NCBI RefSeq assembly: GCF_022921095.1
Contig: NZ_CP095053.1
Location: 1,840,501-1,904,500, forward strand
Reading direction: 5' to 3'
Origin: Hymenobacter aerilatus
GTDB taxonomy: Bacteria; Bacteroidota; Bacteroidia; Cytophagales; Hymenobacteraceae
Length of the DNA stretch: 64,000 bases
Under the pieces are notes generated by a model. That model did not search any database and had not been told where the DNA came from. It saw nothing but the letters and a program-made list of their open reading frames with translations. Of this stretch, positions 53,489 through 63,412 are shown piece after piece (position 1 is the stretch's first letter; every line of letters begins with the position of its first letter). The position numbers and the translations under genes were made by a program.

Positions 53489-54400
53489 CTACCGCGGGTA
53501 TACGTCACCTTTGGCCGCGCGCAGCGTGTTGAGCAGCAGCATAGCAATGGTCATGGGACCTACCCCGCCGGGCACCGGCGTGATGTAGCTGGCCTGTGGT
53601 GCTACCTCTGTGAAGTTGACGTCGCCTTTCAGCACGAAGCCCGATTTGCGGCTGGCGTCTTCTACCCGTGTAGTACCCACATCAATCACCACGGCGCCGG
53701 GCTTCACCATGTCGCCCGTCACGAACTCTGGCCGGCCCAAAGCTGCTACAACAATGTCAGCCTGACGCGTGATTTCCGCCAAGTTAGCGGTACGCGAATG
53801 GCATAAAGTAACGGTGCAGTTACCTGGCTCCAAGTTCTTAGCCAGCAATATACTAACTGGCGTACCCACAATATTAGAGCGGCCAATCACCACGCAGTGC
53901 TTGCCACTGGTTTTGATACCGTAGCGCTTTAATAACTCCACAATGCCCGAGGGGGTAGCAGGCAGCAGGGCAGGTAGCCCAGCCACCATACGGCCGATGT
54001 TCATGGGGTGGAAACCGTCCACGTCCTTCTCCGGCCGGATGGCCTCAATCACCTTTTCCGGGTCGATGTGCTTGGGTAGGGGCAGCTGCACAATAAAGCC
54101 ATCGATTTCGGGTTCCTGGTTCAGTTCTTCTACCTGTGCCAGCAATTCCGCTTCGGTGATGTTGTCCTCAAAGCGTAGCAGGGTACTGCCGTAGCCTACC
54201 CGCTCGCAGGCCAGCACCTTGTTGCGCACGTAGGTTTCGGAGCCGCCGTCGTGTCCGACGAGGATGGCCGCCAAATGCGGTACTTTCTGGCCAGCCGCTT
54301 TTAGCTGCTCTACTTCAGCGGCAATTTCAACTTTGATATCCTCGGCGGTTTTCTTACCGTCGATGAGTTGGTAGGTGTCAGCTTCGGGGGCTGTGGTCAT
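53489..54400 (-). CDS. folD: Bifunctional methylenetetrahydrofolate dehydrogenase/cyclohydrolase
   Basis: One-carbon metabolism enzyme of 303 aa. The substrate helix has [25 protein letters not shown] with the catalytic Tyr and Lys. [37 protein letters not shown] is the first signature. [22 protein letters not shown] binds NADP. The C-terminal block is DVGTTRVED... and [16 protein letters not shown]. All classic FolD motifs are present. It is preceded by a 62-aa small protein 13 bases upstream, on the same strand. Confidence 0.96.
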   Translation of the reverse strand: MTTAPEADTYQLIDGKKTAEDIKVEIAAEVEQLKAAGQKVPHLAAILVGHDGGSETYVRNKVLACERVGYGSTLLRFEDNITEAELLAQVEELNQEPEIDGFIVQLPLPKHIDPEKVIEAIRPEKDVDGFHPMNIGRMVAGLPALLPATPSGIVELLKRYGIKTSGKHCVVIGRSNIVGTPVSILLAKNLEPGNCTVTLCHSRTANLAEITRQADIVVAALGRPEFVTGDMVKPGAVVIDVGTTRVEDASRKSGFVLKGDVNFTEVAPQASYITPVPGGVGPMTIAMLLLNTLRAAKGDVYPR

Positions 54401-54413
54401 AAGTGATGTAAGG

Positions 54414-54602
54414 TTATTCAGGAAGAATACTATCGGTTTTTTTAGACCGATTATGTTTTAGAATGGCTGCACTACCGGCTTCCGTTAGGGCTTTTTCCAT
54501 GGTGGGCCAGTCGTCGCGCCACCGAAACTTACGTTCCTGGCCCTTGATGATTTTTTCCAGTTGCTCCTGGCTAGTACAGTTCTTAGTAAGATCGTTGGAC
54601 AT
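54414..54602 (-). CDS. Small charged hypothetical protein upstream of folD
   Basis: Protein of 62 aa, very polar and basic, with two putative helices (about 12-24, [14 protein letters not shown]; and 32-50, [18 protein letters not shown]) and no Cys pair or signal. Family unknown. It ends 13 bases before the folD ATG on the same strand and begins about 70 bases after the lepA terminator. Codon use is ordinary. A co-transcribed small gene with folD is the likely reading, but a non-coding leader cannot be excluded. Confidence 0.55.
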   Translation of the reverse strand: MSNDLTKNCTSQEQLEKIIKGQERKFRWRDDWPTMEKALTEAGSAAILKHNRSKKTDSILPE

Positions 54603-54671
54603 TGGATGGTTGGGTAATCATACAACGCCGTGTCAAGAAGTGTATGAGGTGAAACAGGAAAGAAAAGTAAA

Positions 54672-54710
54672 AACAAAGCGCGGCCCGTTTCCGGAGCCGC
54701 GCTTTTTGCA
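54672..54710 (-). terminator. Intrinsic terminator of lepA
   Basis: AAAGCGCGGC pairs with GCCGCGCTTT. On the minus strand T5 follows. It begins directly after the lepA stop at 54711. Confidence 0.85.
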
Positions 54711-56498
54711 TTAGTCAATCTTCAACACCGCCAGGAACGCTTCCTGCGGGATTTCTACGGAGCCCACTTGGCGCATCCGTTTCTTGCCCTCTTTCTGCTT
54801 TTCGAGCAGCTTGCGCTTACGAGATATGTCGCCGCCGTAGCATTTGGCAATCACGTTTTTGCGCAGAGCTTTCACCGTTTCGCGGGCCACGATTTTCTGA
54901 CCGATAGAAGCTTGAATAGCAATTTCGAACTGCTGGCGGGGTAGTAGCTCGCGCAGCTTTTCGCAGAGACGCTTGCCCCACTCATAGCTCTTGCTGCGGT
55001 GCACAATGGCCGACAACGCATCGACCTTCTCCCCGTTCAGCATGATATCCAGCTTCACCATGTCCGACTCGCGGAAACCAATCAGCTCATAATCCAGCGA
55101 GGCATAGCCGCGGCTAATGGTCTTGAGCTTGTCGAAGAAGTCGAACACAATTTCCGACAGCGGCAGCTCGAAGGTCATTTCTACCCGCTCGGAAGTCAGG
55201 TAGCTTTGGCCTTTGATGATGCCACGCTTCTCCATGCACAGCGTGATGATCGAGCCTACGTAGTCGGCAGCGGTGATAATCTGGGCCTTAATAAAGGGCT
55301 CCTCGATGAACTTCACCGTGTTCGGCTCCGGCATTTCGGAGGGAGCATTGATGATGTACGCCTGGTCCTTGGTACCGGTGGCGTGGAACTGCACCGAGGG
55401 CACAGTGGTAATCACCGTCATGTCGAATTCGCGCTCCAGACGCTCTTGCACGATTTCCATGTGCAGCATGCCCAGGAAGCCGCAACGGAAGCCGAAGCCC
55501 AGGGCTGCTGAGGTTTCGGGTTCCCACACCAGGGCGGCGTCGTTGAGCTGGAGCTTCTCCATGCACGAGCGTAGTTCCTCGTACTCGGTGGTATCTACGG
55601 GGTAGATACCAGCAAATACCATCGGCTTCACGTCTTCGAAGCCGTGAATGGCCTCTTTCGTGGGGTTCAGCACGTTGGTAATGGTGTCGCCTACCTTCAC
55701 CTCGCGGGCCTCTTTGATGCCCGAAATTAGATAGCCCACGTTGCCGGCGCGCATTTCGGGGCGAGGCTCCTGCTTGAGACCCAGGATGCCGATTTCGTCG
55801 GCGCCGTACTCCTTGCCGGTGGCCATGAAGCGGAGCTTGTCGCCCTTGCGCATGGTGCCGTTCTTAATGCGGAACAGCACCTCGATGCCACGGTAGGAGT
55901 TGAATACCGAGTCGAAAATCAGAGCTTGCAGCGGGGCTTCCGGGTCACCTGCCGGGGCGGGAATCCGCTCGCAGATGGCATCCAGAATTTCCTTGATGCC
56001 GATGCCCGCCTTACCCGAGGCGTGAATAATTTCGTCCCGGTCGCAGCCAATCAGGTCCACAATCTCGTCCGACACCTCCTCCGGCATGGAGTGGGGCAGG
56101 TCGATTTTGTTGAGCACCGGAATAATGGTCAGGTCGGAGCCAATGGCAAGGTAGAGGTTGCTAATAGTCTGCGCCTCAATCCCCTGCGATGAATCCACGA
56201 TCAGCAGAGCCCCTTCGCAGGCGGCAATGGAGCGGGATACTTCGTAGCTAAAATCGACGTGACCGGGTGTATCAATCAGGTTGAGCGTGTACTGCTCGCC
56301 CTGGTACTGATACTGCATCTGGATGGCGTGGCTCTTGATGGTGATGCCCCGCTCCCGCTCCAGGTCCATGTTGTCGAGCAGCTGGGCTTGCATATCGCGC
56401 TGGGCCACGGTCTGGGTGAATTCCAGCAGGCGGTCGGCCAGGGTGCTCTTGCCGTGGTCGATGTGGGCAATGATGCAGAAATTACGGATGTTCTTCAC
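54711..56498 (-). CDS. lepA: Elongation factor 4 (LepA)
   Basis: Translational GTPase of 595 aa that can back-translocate ribosomes and helps under ionic or temperature stress. The start is a GTG ([26 protein letters not shown]), 28 codons inside the longest ORF, matching the usual N-terminus. G1 AHIDHGKS, G3 DTPGHVDF and G4 NKID are clear. The LepA-specific C-terminal domain (about 490-595) has [36 protein letters not shown]. It stands alone on the minus strand with the terminator right after its stop. Confidence 0.97.
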   Translation of the reverse strand: MKNIRNFCIIAHIDHGKSTLADRLLEFTQTVAQRDMQAQLLDNMDLERERGITIKSHAIQMQYQYQGEQYTLNLIDTPGHVDFSYEVSRSIAACEGALLIVDSSQGIEAQTISNLYLAIGSDLTIIPVLNKIDLPHSMPEEVSDEIVDLIGCDRDEIIHASGKAGIGIKEILDAICERIPAPAGDPEAPLQALIFDSVFNSYRGIEVLFRIKNGTMRKGDKLRFMATGKEYGADEIGILGLKQEPRPEMRAGNVGYLISGIKEAREVKVGDTITNVLNPTKEAIHGFEDVKPMVFAGIYPVDTTEYEELRSCMEKLQLNDAALVWEPETSAALGFGFRCGFLGMLHMEIVQERLEREFDMTVITTVPSVQFHATGTKDQAYIINAPSEMPEPNTVKFIEEPFIKAQIITAADYVGSIITLCMEKRGIIKGQSYLTSERVEMTFELPLSEIVFDFFDKLKTISRGYASLDYELIGFRESDMVKLDIMLNGEKVDALSAIVHRSKSYEWGKRLCEKLRELLPRQQFEIAIQASIGQKIVARETVKALRKNVIAKCYGGDISRKRKLLEKQKEGKKRMRQVGSVEIPQEAFLAVLKID

Positions 56499-56692
56499 TA
56501 GAGGCGGTTTTTGCAACCGCGAAGTTACGCAAACCGGCCCGCAAAAGCTAGCTGCAGGTGCAAGTCGCCGCGCTGCGCCCAAGCTCGACCAAAACGCACC
56601 AAGTGGCCTGCTCGTTTAAAAGAAAACCCTACCCCTGCCACCCGCCGTGGCCAGGGTAGGCTCCATTCCATTTTCCTACCCCCTCCCCAACC

Positions 56693-57049
56693 ATGAGCAT
56701 CCAAGTAAACAAAAAGGCCGTGACGTATGCCAAGCAGCTGATCGAAGACGGCAAAATCAAGAACGACTCCGGCCAGTGGAGCGAACACAACCCCGATACG
56801 GCCGACGAAAACAAGTTTCTCGAAAAACACGAGATAGAAGAATATGCTAAGTGGCACCTCGGCGAGGACACCAGCAAGGGCGAAGACACGAAAGGCCGCT
56901 ATAAATTTCCCTACGGTGACTTCAAGACCGTGCACCGCGACGGCCTGCTGGCTGCCAAAGAGCGCGCCGCCCAGCAGGGCTACCACGACATCGAAAAGGC
57001 CGCCGACGAGCTGGAACAAGCTCTGGAAAAGAAGGCTGACAGCAAATAG
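56693..57049 (+). CDS. Small charged hypothetical protein
   Basis: Soluble protein of 118 aa, rich in Lys, Glu and Asp, with no signal peptide. It opens MSIQVNKKAVTYAKQLIEDGKI, then KNDSGQWSEHNPDTADENKFLEKH and EEYAKWHLGEDTSKGEDTKGRYKFPYGDFKTVHRDGLLAAKERAAQQGYHDIEKAADELEQAL. The pattern resembles small conserved proteins found across Proteobacteria and Bacteroidota with no known function. Usually they are stress-associated; that is recall only. It lies 166 bp before the GH15 start on the same strand. Confidence 0.78.
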   Translation: MSIQVNKKAVTYAKQLIEDGKIKNDSGQWSEHNPDTADENKFLEKHEIEEYAKWHLGEDTSKGEDTKGRYKFPYGDFKTVHRDGLLAAKERAAQQGYHDIEKAADELEQALEKKADSK

Positions 57050-57215
57050 TGCCTTTACCCTACTTGGCCTGAGCGCCCGCATAGTACCGGCTGCCGAGTG
57101 CTTCGCCCGACTTGCCTACTCCCTCCCTCACCCTACAAAATTCGCGTCTACCTCGGCTGTCGATGGGCCTTTTGCGTTGATAGAGTACTACACACTCGTG
57201 TACCTACTTCTTTAT

Positions 57216-59069
57216 ATGACGCAAGCCACTCCTCTAGAAGATTACGGCCTGGTTGGCAACCTGCACACGGTTGCGTTGGTATCCAACAAAGGGTCAATAG
57301 ACTATCTACCCTTCACCCGCTTCGACTCCCCTACCATCTTTGCGGCGTTGCTGGATGCCGAGAAGGGCGGTTATTGGTCTCTGGCGCCCGCCGATGAGGG
57401 GGTGCAATCCAAACAGCTCTACCTGCCCAATACAGGTATTCTACTAACGCGCTTTTACTCCCAAGGTGGCATTGCTGAGCTAACGGATTTTATGCCCGTG
57501 AAGCATCACCAGCAAAACTGCGCCGTGGTCCGAATGGTGCGCGTCATCAAAGGCAGTATGACGTTCACGATGCACTGCTGCCCGCGTTTCGACTACGCCC
57601 GTGCCTCGCACGAACTGGTAGCACAGGAAGATGATTTGCTTTTCCGCAGTTGCGGCGAAGAGGATTTTCAATTTCGTTTGCTTGGCGACCAGCCGCTGCA
57701 GTCCACTGAGGCCGGCGACGCCATCGGCACCTGGACGCTGGCGGCGGGCGACACGGCCAATTTTGTGATTGAAGCCACGCCCACTGATGATCCGTCTTTT
57801 ATAGCCCGCGACCTGAAGCACTACACAGAAGGTGCCTTCAATGATACGATGGCCTATTGGCGCGAGTGGATAGAGAGCAGCACGTATACCGGCCGCTGGC
57901 GCGAAACAGTGCTACGCTCGGCCATTACGCTTAAGCTGCTAACTTCCTTGCAATTTGGCTCTACGGTGGCCGCCGCTACCTTCGGCTTACCCGAGTGCGT
58001 GGGCGGTGCCCGTAACTGGGACTACCGCTTCACGTGGATTCGCGACGCGGCTTTTACCATGTATGCGTTTCTGCGATTGGGCTTCACCACCGAGTCGAAG
58101 GCCTTTCTGCACTGGATTATGGAGCGTTGCAACCAGCTGAAAGACGCCGCCGACTTACAGCTGATGTACGCCGTGGATGGTTCTACTGAGCTGCCTGAGA
58201 TAGACCTGCTGCACCTGGCCGGCTACCGCGACTCGCGCCCGGTACGCATTGGCAACGGCGCGGCGCATCAGTTTCAGTTGGATATCTATGGCGAGCTGCT
58301 CGACACGATTTACCTCTACAACAAGTACGGCGGTGCCATCACCTACGACTTCTGGAAACATGTGTCGCGGCTGGTAGATTTTGTGGCGGAGAACTGGCAG
58401 GAGGAGGACCACGGCATGTGGGAAGTGCGCGACGAGGAACGCCAGTTTATCTCGGCCAAAATGATGTGCTGGGTAGCGCTCGACCGCGGCATTCAGATTG
58501 CCAACGACCGCTCGTTTCCAGCCCCGCTGGAGAAGTGGTACAAGGTGCGCGACGAGATTTACAAAGAGGTATTTGACAACTATTGGAGCGAGGAGAAACA
58601 AGCGTTTGTGCAGTACAAGGGTAGCGACGTGCTAGATGCCACCGTGCTGCTCCTGCCGCTGGTGCGGATGTTTAGCCCGGCCGAACCACGCTGGCAGTCT
58701 ACCATGCGCGCCCTGGAAAAGGAGCTGGTCATCGACTCGCTAATGTATCGCTACCATGCTGGTGGTGGTGCTTCCGACGGCCTGGAAGGTGAGGAGGGCA
58801 CGTTCACGATGTGCTCGTTCTGGTACATCGAAAACTTGTCGCGGGCGGGCGATTTGGACAAGGCCACGCTGCTATTTGAGAAGCTGCTGGGTTTTGCTAG
58901 TCCGCTGGGCCTATACTCCGAGCAGATTGGCGTGGCCGGCGAGCAGATTGGCAACTACCCGCAGGCCTTCACCCACCTGGCCCTCATCAGTGCCGCGTTC
59001 CAGCTCAACCGCGACCTAGACGAACGACACAGCGGAAAAAGCCAGCAAGGGCATAACTTCGTGGGGTAG
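57216..59069 (+). CDS. Glycoside hydrolase family 15 protein (glucoamylase/trehalase-like)
   Basis: Cytosolic enzyme of 617 aa. The start is set at [22 protein letters not shown] (57216), because the longest ORF begins inside the upstream gene in another frame. The N-terminal trehalase-like beta-sandwich (about 1-200) has [25 protein letters not shown]. The (alpha/alpha)6 barrel has [29 protein letters not shown], typical of GH15, with the catalytic acid in [16 protein letters not shown]. The C-terminal half has [27 protein letters not shown] with the second acid. Likely trehalose or alpha-glucan hydrolysis; which one cannot be told here. Confidence 0.92.
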   Translation: MTQATPLEDYGLVGNLHTVALVSNKGSIDYLPFTRFDSPTIFAALLDAEKGGYWSLAPADEGVQSKQLYLPNTGILLTRFYSQGGIAELTDFMPVKHHQQNCAVVRMVRVIKGSMTFTMHCCPRFDYARASHELVAQEDDLLFRSCGEEDFQFRLLGDQPLQSTEAGDAIGTWTLAAGDTANFVIEATPTDDPSFIARDLKHYTEGAFNDTMAYWREWIESSTYTGRWRETVLRSAITLKLLTSLQFGSTVAAATFGLPECVGGARNWDYRFTWIRDAAFTMYAFLRLGFTTESKAFLHWIMERCNQLKDAADLQLMYAVDGSTELPEIDLLHLAGYRDSRPVRIGNGAAHQFQLDIYGELLDTIYLYNKYGGAITYDFWKHVSRLVDFVAENWQEEDHGMWEVRDEERQFISAKMMCWVALDRGIQIANDRSFPAPLEKWYKVRDEIYKEVFDNYWSEEKQAFVQYKGSDVLDATVLLLPLVRMFSPAEPRWQSTMRALEKELVIDSLMYRYHAGGGASDGLEGEEGTFTMCSFWYIENLSRAGDLDKATLLFEKLLGFASPLGLYSEQIGVAGEQIGNYPQAFTHLALISAAFQLNRDLDERHSGKSQQGHNFVG

Positions 59070-59085
59070 AATCCATTTAGCTACT

Positions 59086-59159
59086 GCTAGCTTCTCGAAA
59101 ACAAAATCGCCGCGCTGAAGCCTGCTTCAGCGCGGCGATTTTGTTTTCGAGAAGCTAGC
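59086..59159. terminator. Hairpin with 36-bp perfect arms after the GH15 gene
   Basis: Arms 59086-59121 and 59124-59159 are perfect reverse complements around a 2-base loop (core CGCCGCGCTGAAGC). It lies 16 bases after the GH15 stop and upstream of a gene on the same strand. With an A/T tract inside the arm (AAAACAAAAT / ATTTTGTTTT) it can act as an intrinsic terminator. Confidence 0.8.
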
Positions 59160-59214
59160 GTTGCAACGTTTGGATGCGCTTTTTCACTCTACTGGCTACA
59201 TCATTCTCCTACAC

Positions 59215-60081
59215 ATGGTAGCCTACCTTCTCTTCTTTCCCTTCTCGTCGCTCTTCTTACAGGCCCCTACCCCCTCTATCACCAACGCGGCTACCCATGC
59301 CGCCGTACCGTATGCTTCGGTTGGGGTGAAGGGCAAGCCTATTGGCACTGTGGCCGATGCTCAGGGCCACTTCGATCCACAGCACCTAGCCGCCGCTGCC
59401 CCTAGCGACACCGTCGTGTTTTCCTGTGTGGGTTATCAGCCTTTTAAGCTACTGGCTGCGGACCTGCCGCGCCACTCAGCTATCAAGCTGACGCCACAAG
59501 CGCAAACGCTGGGTGAAGTGCACGTGCGCGCCAACAGCTGGAAGCGCCACCGACTAGGCCGCGACGGTAGCTGGGGTTTCACTTACTACAACTTTCACCT
59601 AGCCACTGATAAGAGTCCAGCCAACATTCCCGGCCGTGAGGTAGGCACCATTCTACACATAAAACCAGGCAGCTACCTGGAGGACGCGCACGTGTATTTT
59701 GGAAGTCGCAATTATAAGAATCTGCGTTTCCGCCTTAACGTGCGTACCCTCGACGCCGATGACCACCCCGCTACCAGCCTACTCACGCAGGATGTGCAAA
59801 TGACCATACCCGATGACGCCCCCGCCGGCTGGCAGCACATCGACCTCAAACCCTACCAGGTTTGTGTGGGCGACAACAAGCGAATAGCCGTGACGCTGGA
59901 GTGGCTCGACGGCCTGGAAACCCGCGACCGTGCTGATAAAAACCAGTGGAATGTACTGCTGATTCCGGCTGCTTTATCGGCCACACACCGCATGGTGTTC
60001 CGCGAAAAATCGGAGGACCAGTGGCAGGTGCAACCTATAAACCTGAGCCTATACGTGACGGTGGCAAGTCCCCGCGGCTAA
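59215..60081 (+). CDS. CarboxypepD_reg-like exported protein, paralog 1
   Basis: Protein of 288 aa. The start is set at MVAYLLFFPFSSLFLQ (59215), giving a signal peptide; a TTG 18 codons upstream is adjacent to the hairpin. The N-terminal domain has AVPYASVGVKGKPIGTVADAQGHF and SCVGYQPFKLLA, the carboxypeptidase regulatory-like beta-sandwich seen in front of SusC-type receptors. The remaining 180 residues (VHVRANSWKRHRLGRDGSWGFTYYNFHL ...) are sheet-rich with no barrel or catalytic motif recognised. It resembles the partial protein at 63802. Surface or periplasmic location is inferred. Confidence 0.75.
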   Translation: MVAYLLFFPFSSLFLQAPTPSITNAATHAAVPYASVGVKGKPIGTVADAQGHFDPQHLAAAAPSDTVVFSCVGYQPFKLLAADLPRHSAIKLTPQAQTLGEVHVRANSWKRHRLGRDGSWGFTYYNFHLATDKSPANIPGREVGTILHIKPGSYLEDAHVYFGSRNYKNLRFRLNVRTLDADDHPATSLLTQDVQMTIPDDAPAGWQHIDLKPYQVCVGDNKRIAVTLEWLDGLETRDRADKNQWNVLLIPAALSATHRMVFREKSEDQWQVQPINLSLYVTVASPRG

Positions 60082-60114
60082 GTGCCATTCCAACAAAGCC
60101 ATACCCTCCACAGA

Positions 60115-61038
60115 TTACCTAGCCAAACACAGCACCCGGTAATCCGTGGGGGTGATGCCTTCCAGTTGCCGGAACATGCGCGTGAAGTAGTTCAGGTTGC
60201 TGAAGCCGGCTTTGAAGCATATTTCGGTGATGCTGAGCGCGGGATTCTTCAGGCACTTCTTTGCCAACCGCATGCGCTCTTTGATGATGTAGTCGATGGG
60301 CGACAGGCCAAACTCGTGCTTGAAGGCCCGGTAGAAATTGGGCTTGCTCATGTACACCTTCTCGCTCAGGTCATCGACGCTGATTTTCTCCGCAATGTTC
60401 TCTTTGATGTACTGCAAGATGTGCGCGAACCGATTGGAGGTAGCCAGCACGGCCACGTTGTGTTCCTTTTCGTGGAGGCTTTGCACCTGCATGATGCGGA
60501 GCAGCAGCTCTTTCACCGTAAAATCGGCCAGAATATCCTTGTTGCGAGAGTCGCCAAATCCGATGCGCACTAGTTTGTAGAGCAGCGCCGTCACTTCTTC
60601 ATCGTTGTAGAAGTAGTGCTGGTTGAAGCTGAAGGTCCACTTTTCGTCCTCCGTTTTGGGGTAGTGCTCGTTCAGATAGTTCACCGTGTCGATGATTTGC
60701 AGCCGGTCGATGGCCAGGGCCACGCACTGGGTAGGGTTCTCGTCGGAGGCCTCCGGGAAATCAATCATCATCTTCAGATTGGGTGGCACTACCATCGTAT
60801 TGCCGGGCAGGTAATTGAACTTCTCCTGCTCCAACAGATGCATCACCTTCTTGCCGCGCAACATATTGGTGAGCACTAGGTCGCTGTACGACTGCTCTAC
60901 CTGCGCGCTTTGTATATAGGTTTCGAGCAGGCTAATCTCATAGTTTTCCAGCGTTTGCACCCGCCGGTTGTCAATCAGGGTAGCAAGGCTCTGTGCGTTG
61001 GGCAGCGGGATGCGAGGAAGTAAATCAGGTACACGCAT
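60115..61038 (-). CDS. AraC-family transcriptional regulator
   Basis: Regulator of 307 aa, divergent from hxlB-hxlA. The N-terminal ~190 residues hold sheet and helix elements without a known ligand motif (for example VLTNMLRGKKVMHLLEQEKFNYLPGNTMVVPPNLKMMIDFPEA). The C-terminal double HTH (about 205-305) has ISVDDLSEKVYMSKPNFYRAFKHEFGLSPIDYIIKERMRLAKKCL and LSITEICFKAGFSNLNYFTRMFRQLEGITPTDYR. Position next to the ribulose monophosphate enzymes suggests it controls them, perhaps in response to formaldehyde or a sugar phosphate; that is inference. Confidence 0.9.
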   Translation of the reverse strand: MRVPDLLPRIPLPNAQSLATLIDNRRVQTLENYEISLLETYIQSAQVEQSYSDLVLTNMLRGKKVMHLLEQEKFNYLPGNTMVVPPNLKMMIDFPEASDENPTQCVALAIDRLQIIDTVNYLNEHYPKTEDEKWTFSFNQHYFYNDEEVTALLYKLVRIGFGDSRNKDILADFTVKELLLRIMQVQSLHEKEHNVAVLATSNRFAHILQYIKENIAEKISVDDLSEKVYMSKPNFYRAFKHEFGLSPIDYIIKERMRLAKKCLKNPALSITEICFKAGFSNLNYFTRMFRQLEGITPTDYRVLCLAR

Positions 61039-61192
61039 GGGTGGGTGGTAACGATGTAACTGCCCCAGGGCAGCGATGCAAATAGGGGTGAAATACGCGG
61101 GCTACCTGGCAAAACGCAGCCCGCAGGTCGGGTTCGATAGGATACTGCTACCACTTGATACCATTCTGCCAGTATGGCCCTGCAGCCTGCTC

Positions 61193-61200
61193 TAGCTTTG
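61193..61200 (+). promoter_or_regulatory. Candidate -7 box TAGCTTTG upstream of hxlB
   Basis: TAGCTTTG matches TAnnTTTG exactly, 88 bases before the hxlB ATG. No TTG at the usual -33 spacing; activation by the divergent AraC protein would fit a weak -33, but this is inference. Confidence 0.4.
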
Positions 61201-61287
61201 CAGCACGGTATCCAGCTTCGCTTTTCCAGCCAAGTGATCCTACCTAAGTAGCCAGCTACGTAGCCGAATCCAAACCCTGCGGCCCCC

Positions 61288-61872
61288 ATGAGCAAGACAC
61301 CTTCCGATGCGTTGAGCGCAACCCTGCACAACCATCTACAGCAGATCATCCGGGAAAATCAACAGCTGGCCGAAAAGCTCGATTTCGACCAGGTAGCGGC
61401 AATCCTTCCGCTCTTGCAACAGGCCAAGCGGGTGTTTGTTGTGGGCGCTGGGCGCACGGGGCTGGCCCTGAAAGCTGCCGCCATGCGCCTAATGCACCTC
61501 GGCCTGACGGTGTTTGTGGTAGGCGAAACCACTACCCCCGCCATCGGCAGCGGCGATGTGCTGCTGGCTGGCTCCGGCTCCGGCACCACCAGCAGCATTG
61601 TGAAAGCGGCCGAAAAAGCCGCCGCTGCTGGCGCCCAGGTGGTAGCTATTTCCACTACTACCTCATCGCCGCTGGCGGCTCTGGCTACGCACGTGGCCGT
61701 GCTACCGGCTGCTCAAAAGCAGGACCACGGCGGCGAAATCTCGGCGCAATATGCCGGCAGCCTGTTCGAGCAAAGCGTCCTGCTGCTCCTCGATGCCATC
61801 TTCCAAACCCTGTGGGGCCTTGATGGCACCCCGGCCGAGGAGCTGTGGAAGCGACACGCCAACCTAGAATAA
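61288..61872 (+). CDS. hxlB: 6-phospho-3-hexuloisomerase
   Basis: SIS-domain isomerase of 194 aa converting D-arabino-3-hexulose-6-phosphate to fructose-6-phosphate. RVFVVGAGRTGLALKAAAMRLMHLGLTVFVVGETTTPAIGSGDVLLAGSGSGTTSSIVKAAEKA is the family core; the second Ser/Gly block binds phosphate. AAQKQDHGGEISAQYAGSLFEQSVLLLLDAIFQTL closes the domain. It is followed by hxlA 59 bases downstream, forming the complete pair of ribulose monophosphate enzymes. The AraC regulator is divergent. Confidence 0.94.
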   Translation: MSKTPSDALSATLHNHLQQIIRENQQLAEKLDFDQVAAILPLLQQAKRVFVVGAGRTGLALKAAAMRLMHLGLTVFVVGETTTPAIGSGDVLLAGSGSGTTSSIVKAAEKAAAAGAQVVAISTTTSSPLAALATHVAVLPAAQKQDHGGEISAQYAGSLFEQSVLLLLDAIFQTLWGLDGTPAEELWKRHANLE

Positions 61873-61931
61873 TTTCCTGGGGACACCCCTCCCCTTTTTC
61901 TCCTACCTAACACAAAATCAGACCCACACCC

Positions 61932-62564
61932 ATGGCTAAATTACAAGTTGCCATCGACCTACTAAGCACTCAAGAAGCTTTGGCCCTAGCTGGCAAAGTA
62001 GCGCCCTACGTTGATATCATTGAATTGGGCACGCCCCTCATCAAGAGCGAAGGACTAGCCGTCATCACGGCCATGAAGCAAGCCCACCCCGACAAACTCG
62101 TTTTTGCCGATTTCAAAACCGCCGATACGGGCGAGCTGGAAGCGGACATGGCCTTCAAAGCCGGTGCTGACCTGGTAACCATCCTGGGTGCCGTAGACAA
62201 CGCTACCATCGTAGGCGCCGTGAAGGCAGCCAAAGCTCACGGCAAAGGTGTGGTAGTAGACACCATTGGCGTGACCGACCGCGTGAAGCGTGCCCAGGAA
62301 GTAAGTGCGCTTGGCGTAGAATTCGTGGAGCTGCATGCCGGCCTCGACGAGCAAGCTTTGGAAGGCTATTCTATTCAGGTATTGATTGATGAAGCAACGC
62401 GCGCCGGTGTACCCGTTTCCATCGCGGGCGGTGTCAACCTGAGCAATATTGCCGCCGTGAAGCAGGCTGGCGTAGCCGTTGCCGTTGCTGGTGGCGCTAT
62501 CTACAGCGCCGCCGATCCGGCCGCTGCCGCCAAAGAGCTGCGCGAAGCCCTCGACGCTGCCTAA
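61932..62564 (+). CDS. hxlA: 3-hexulose-6-phosphate synthase
   Basis: TIM-barrel aldolase of 210 aa joining formaldehyde to ribulose-5-phosphate. The N-terminus LQVAIDLLSTQEALALAG, then DIIELGTPLIKSEGLAVI and VFADFKTADTGELEADMAFKAGADLVTILG, match HPS/OMP-decarboxylase superfamily motifs, with the catalytic D-x-K-x-x-D (DFKTAD). The phosphate loop is VSIAGGVNLSNIAAV and AVAGGAIYSA. Following hxlB, it gives formaldehyde fixation or the reverse route to ribulose-5-phosphate. In this organism formaldehyde detoxification seems more likely than methylotrophy. Confidence 0.95.
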   Translation: MAKLQVAIDLLSTQEALALAGKVAPYVDIIELGTPLIKSEGLAVITAMKQAHPDKLVFADFKTADTGELEADMAFKAGADLVTILGAVDNATIVGAVKAAKAHGKGVVVDTIGVTDRVKRAQEVSALGVEFVELHAGLDEQALEGYSIQVLIDEATRAGVPVSIAGGVNLSNIAAVKQAGVAVAVAGGAIYSAADPAAAAKELREALDAA

Positions 62565-62622
62565 GGCAGGTAGTCTCTTTGGCGCATCGTATCGTAAGTA
62601 CACACGCCTTACTAGGCTATCG

Positions 62623-62654
62623 AAAAAGCTCCGGCCAGTGGCCGGAGCTTTTTT
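62623..62654 (+). terminator. Intrinsic terminator of hxlBA
   Basis: AAAAAGCTCCGGCC pairs with GGCCGGAGCTTTTTT; the loop is AGT and T6 follows. Confidence 0.9.
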
Positions 62655-62755
62655 GTTAGTTGTGCGCGAGTGGGTGGATGAGGTAGAAGCGCCTCCTGAA
62701 CGTTGAGCCTACTATCCACGTTTTGGCATTACGACCAAACGCGTACCTTTCTACT

Positions 62756-63358
62756 ATGCTACCTCTCTTCTCCGAACACAGCTTGGTTTTGCGCGGCCCG
62801 TACCTGGAAAAGATGACCGATGCGGAGTTTTTCGACTTCTGCCAGCAGCATCCGGAGTTGCGCATCGAGCGTACGGCTAACCACGAAATAGTTCTTATGT
62901 CGCCTACCGGCAGCCGCTCCGGCAAACGCAACGCCCGCTTGAATGGGCAACTTTACATGTGGTGGATGCAGCACCGCGCGTTAGGTGAAGTATTCGATTC
63001 AAATAGCGGCTTTACCCTCCCTGATGGTTCCATCTTTTCCCCAGATGCTTCCTGGGTCTCCGCGGCTAAGTGGAACGCCCTGACAACCGAGCAGCAGGAT
63101 AAGTTTGCCCCTGTGTGCCCAGAGTTTGTGGTGGAGTTGAAATCGGCTACTGATTCAACTAAAACACTGCAAGCGAAGATGTTCGATTGGCTCCGCAATG
63201 GCGCACAACTGGCGTGGCTGCTGGTGCCCGAGACAGAAGCTGCCTACCTCTACCGCCCCGGCCAGCCAGAGCCGGAACTCGTACAAGGCTTTGACCATGA
63301 GCTTTCGGGCGAAGCAGTGCTGCCAGGGTTCCGGCTGCGGCTGGCGGAGTTGCGGTAA
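62756..63358 (+). CDS. Uma2 family (DUF820) putative nuclease
   Basis: PD-(D/E)xK-like protein of 200 aa. The start is MLPLFSEHSLVLRGPYLEKMTDAEF (62756), 11 codons inside the longest ORF. HPELRIERTANHEIVLMSPTGSRSGKRNARLNGQLYMWW is the usual opening, then FSPDASWVS with the active-site Asp and CPEFVVELKSATDS with ExK. FDWLRNGAQLAWLLVPETEAAYLYRPG follows. Uma2 proteins are abundant in Cyanobacteria and Bacteroidota; the function is unproven, some may act as toxin-like endonucleases. It may be co-transcribed with the small gene 54 bases downstream. Confidence 0.88.
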   Translation: MLPLFSEHSLVLRGPYLEKMTDAEFFDFCQQHPELRIERTANHEIVLMSPTGSRSGKRNARLNGQLYMWWMQHRALGEVFDSNSGFTLPDGSIFSPDASWVSAAKWNALTTEQQDKFAPVCPEFVVELKSATDSTKTLQAKMFDWLRNGAQLAWLLVPETEAAYLYRPGQPEPELVQGFDHELSGEAVLPGFRLRLAELR

Positions 63359-63412
63359 AACAGGTTATCCTTACCAGTTTCACTACACATCACTACTTCT
63401 TAAACCCAGCAT

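Noticed and set aside
61039..61287. tRNA or small RNA gene in the AraC-hxlB gap
   Set aside because: No cloverleaf pattern or T-loop GGTTC(A/G) arrangement was found; the segment reads as a divergent promoter region.
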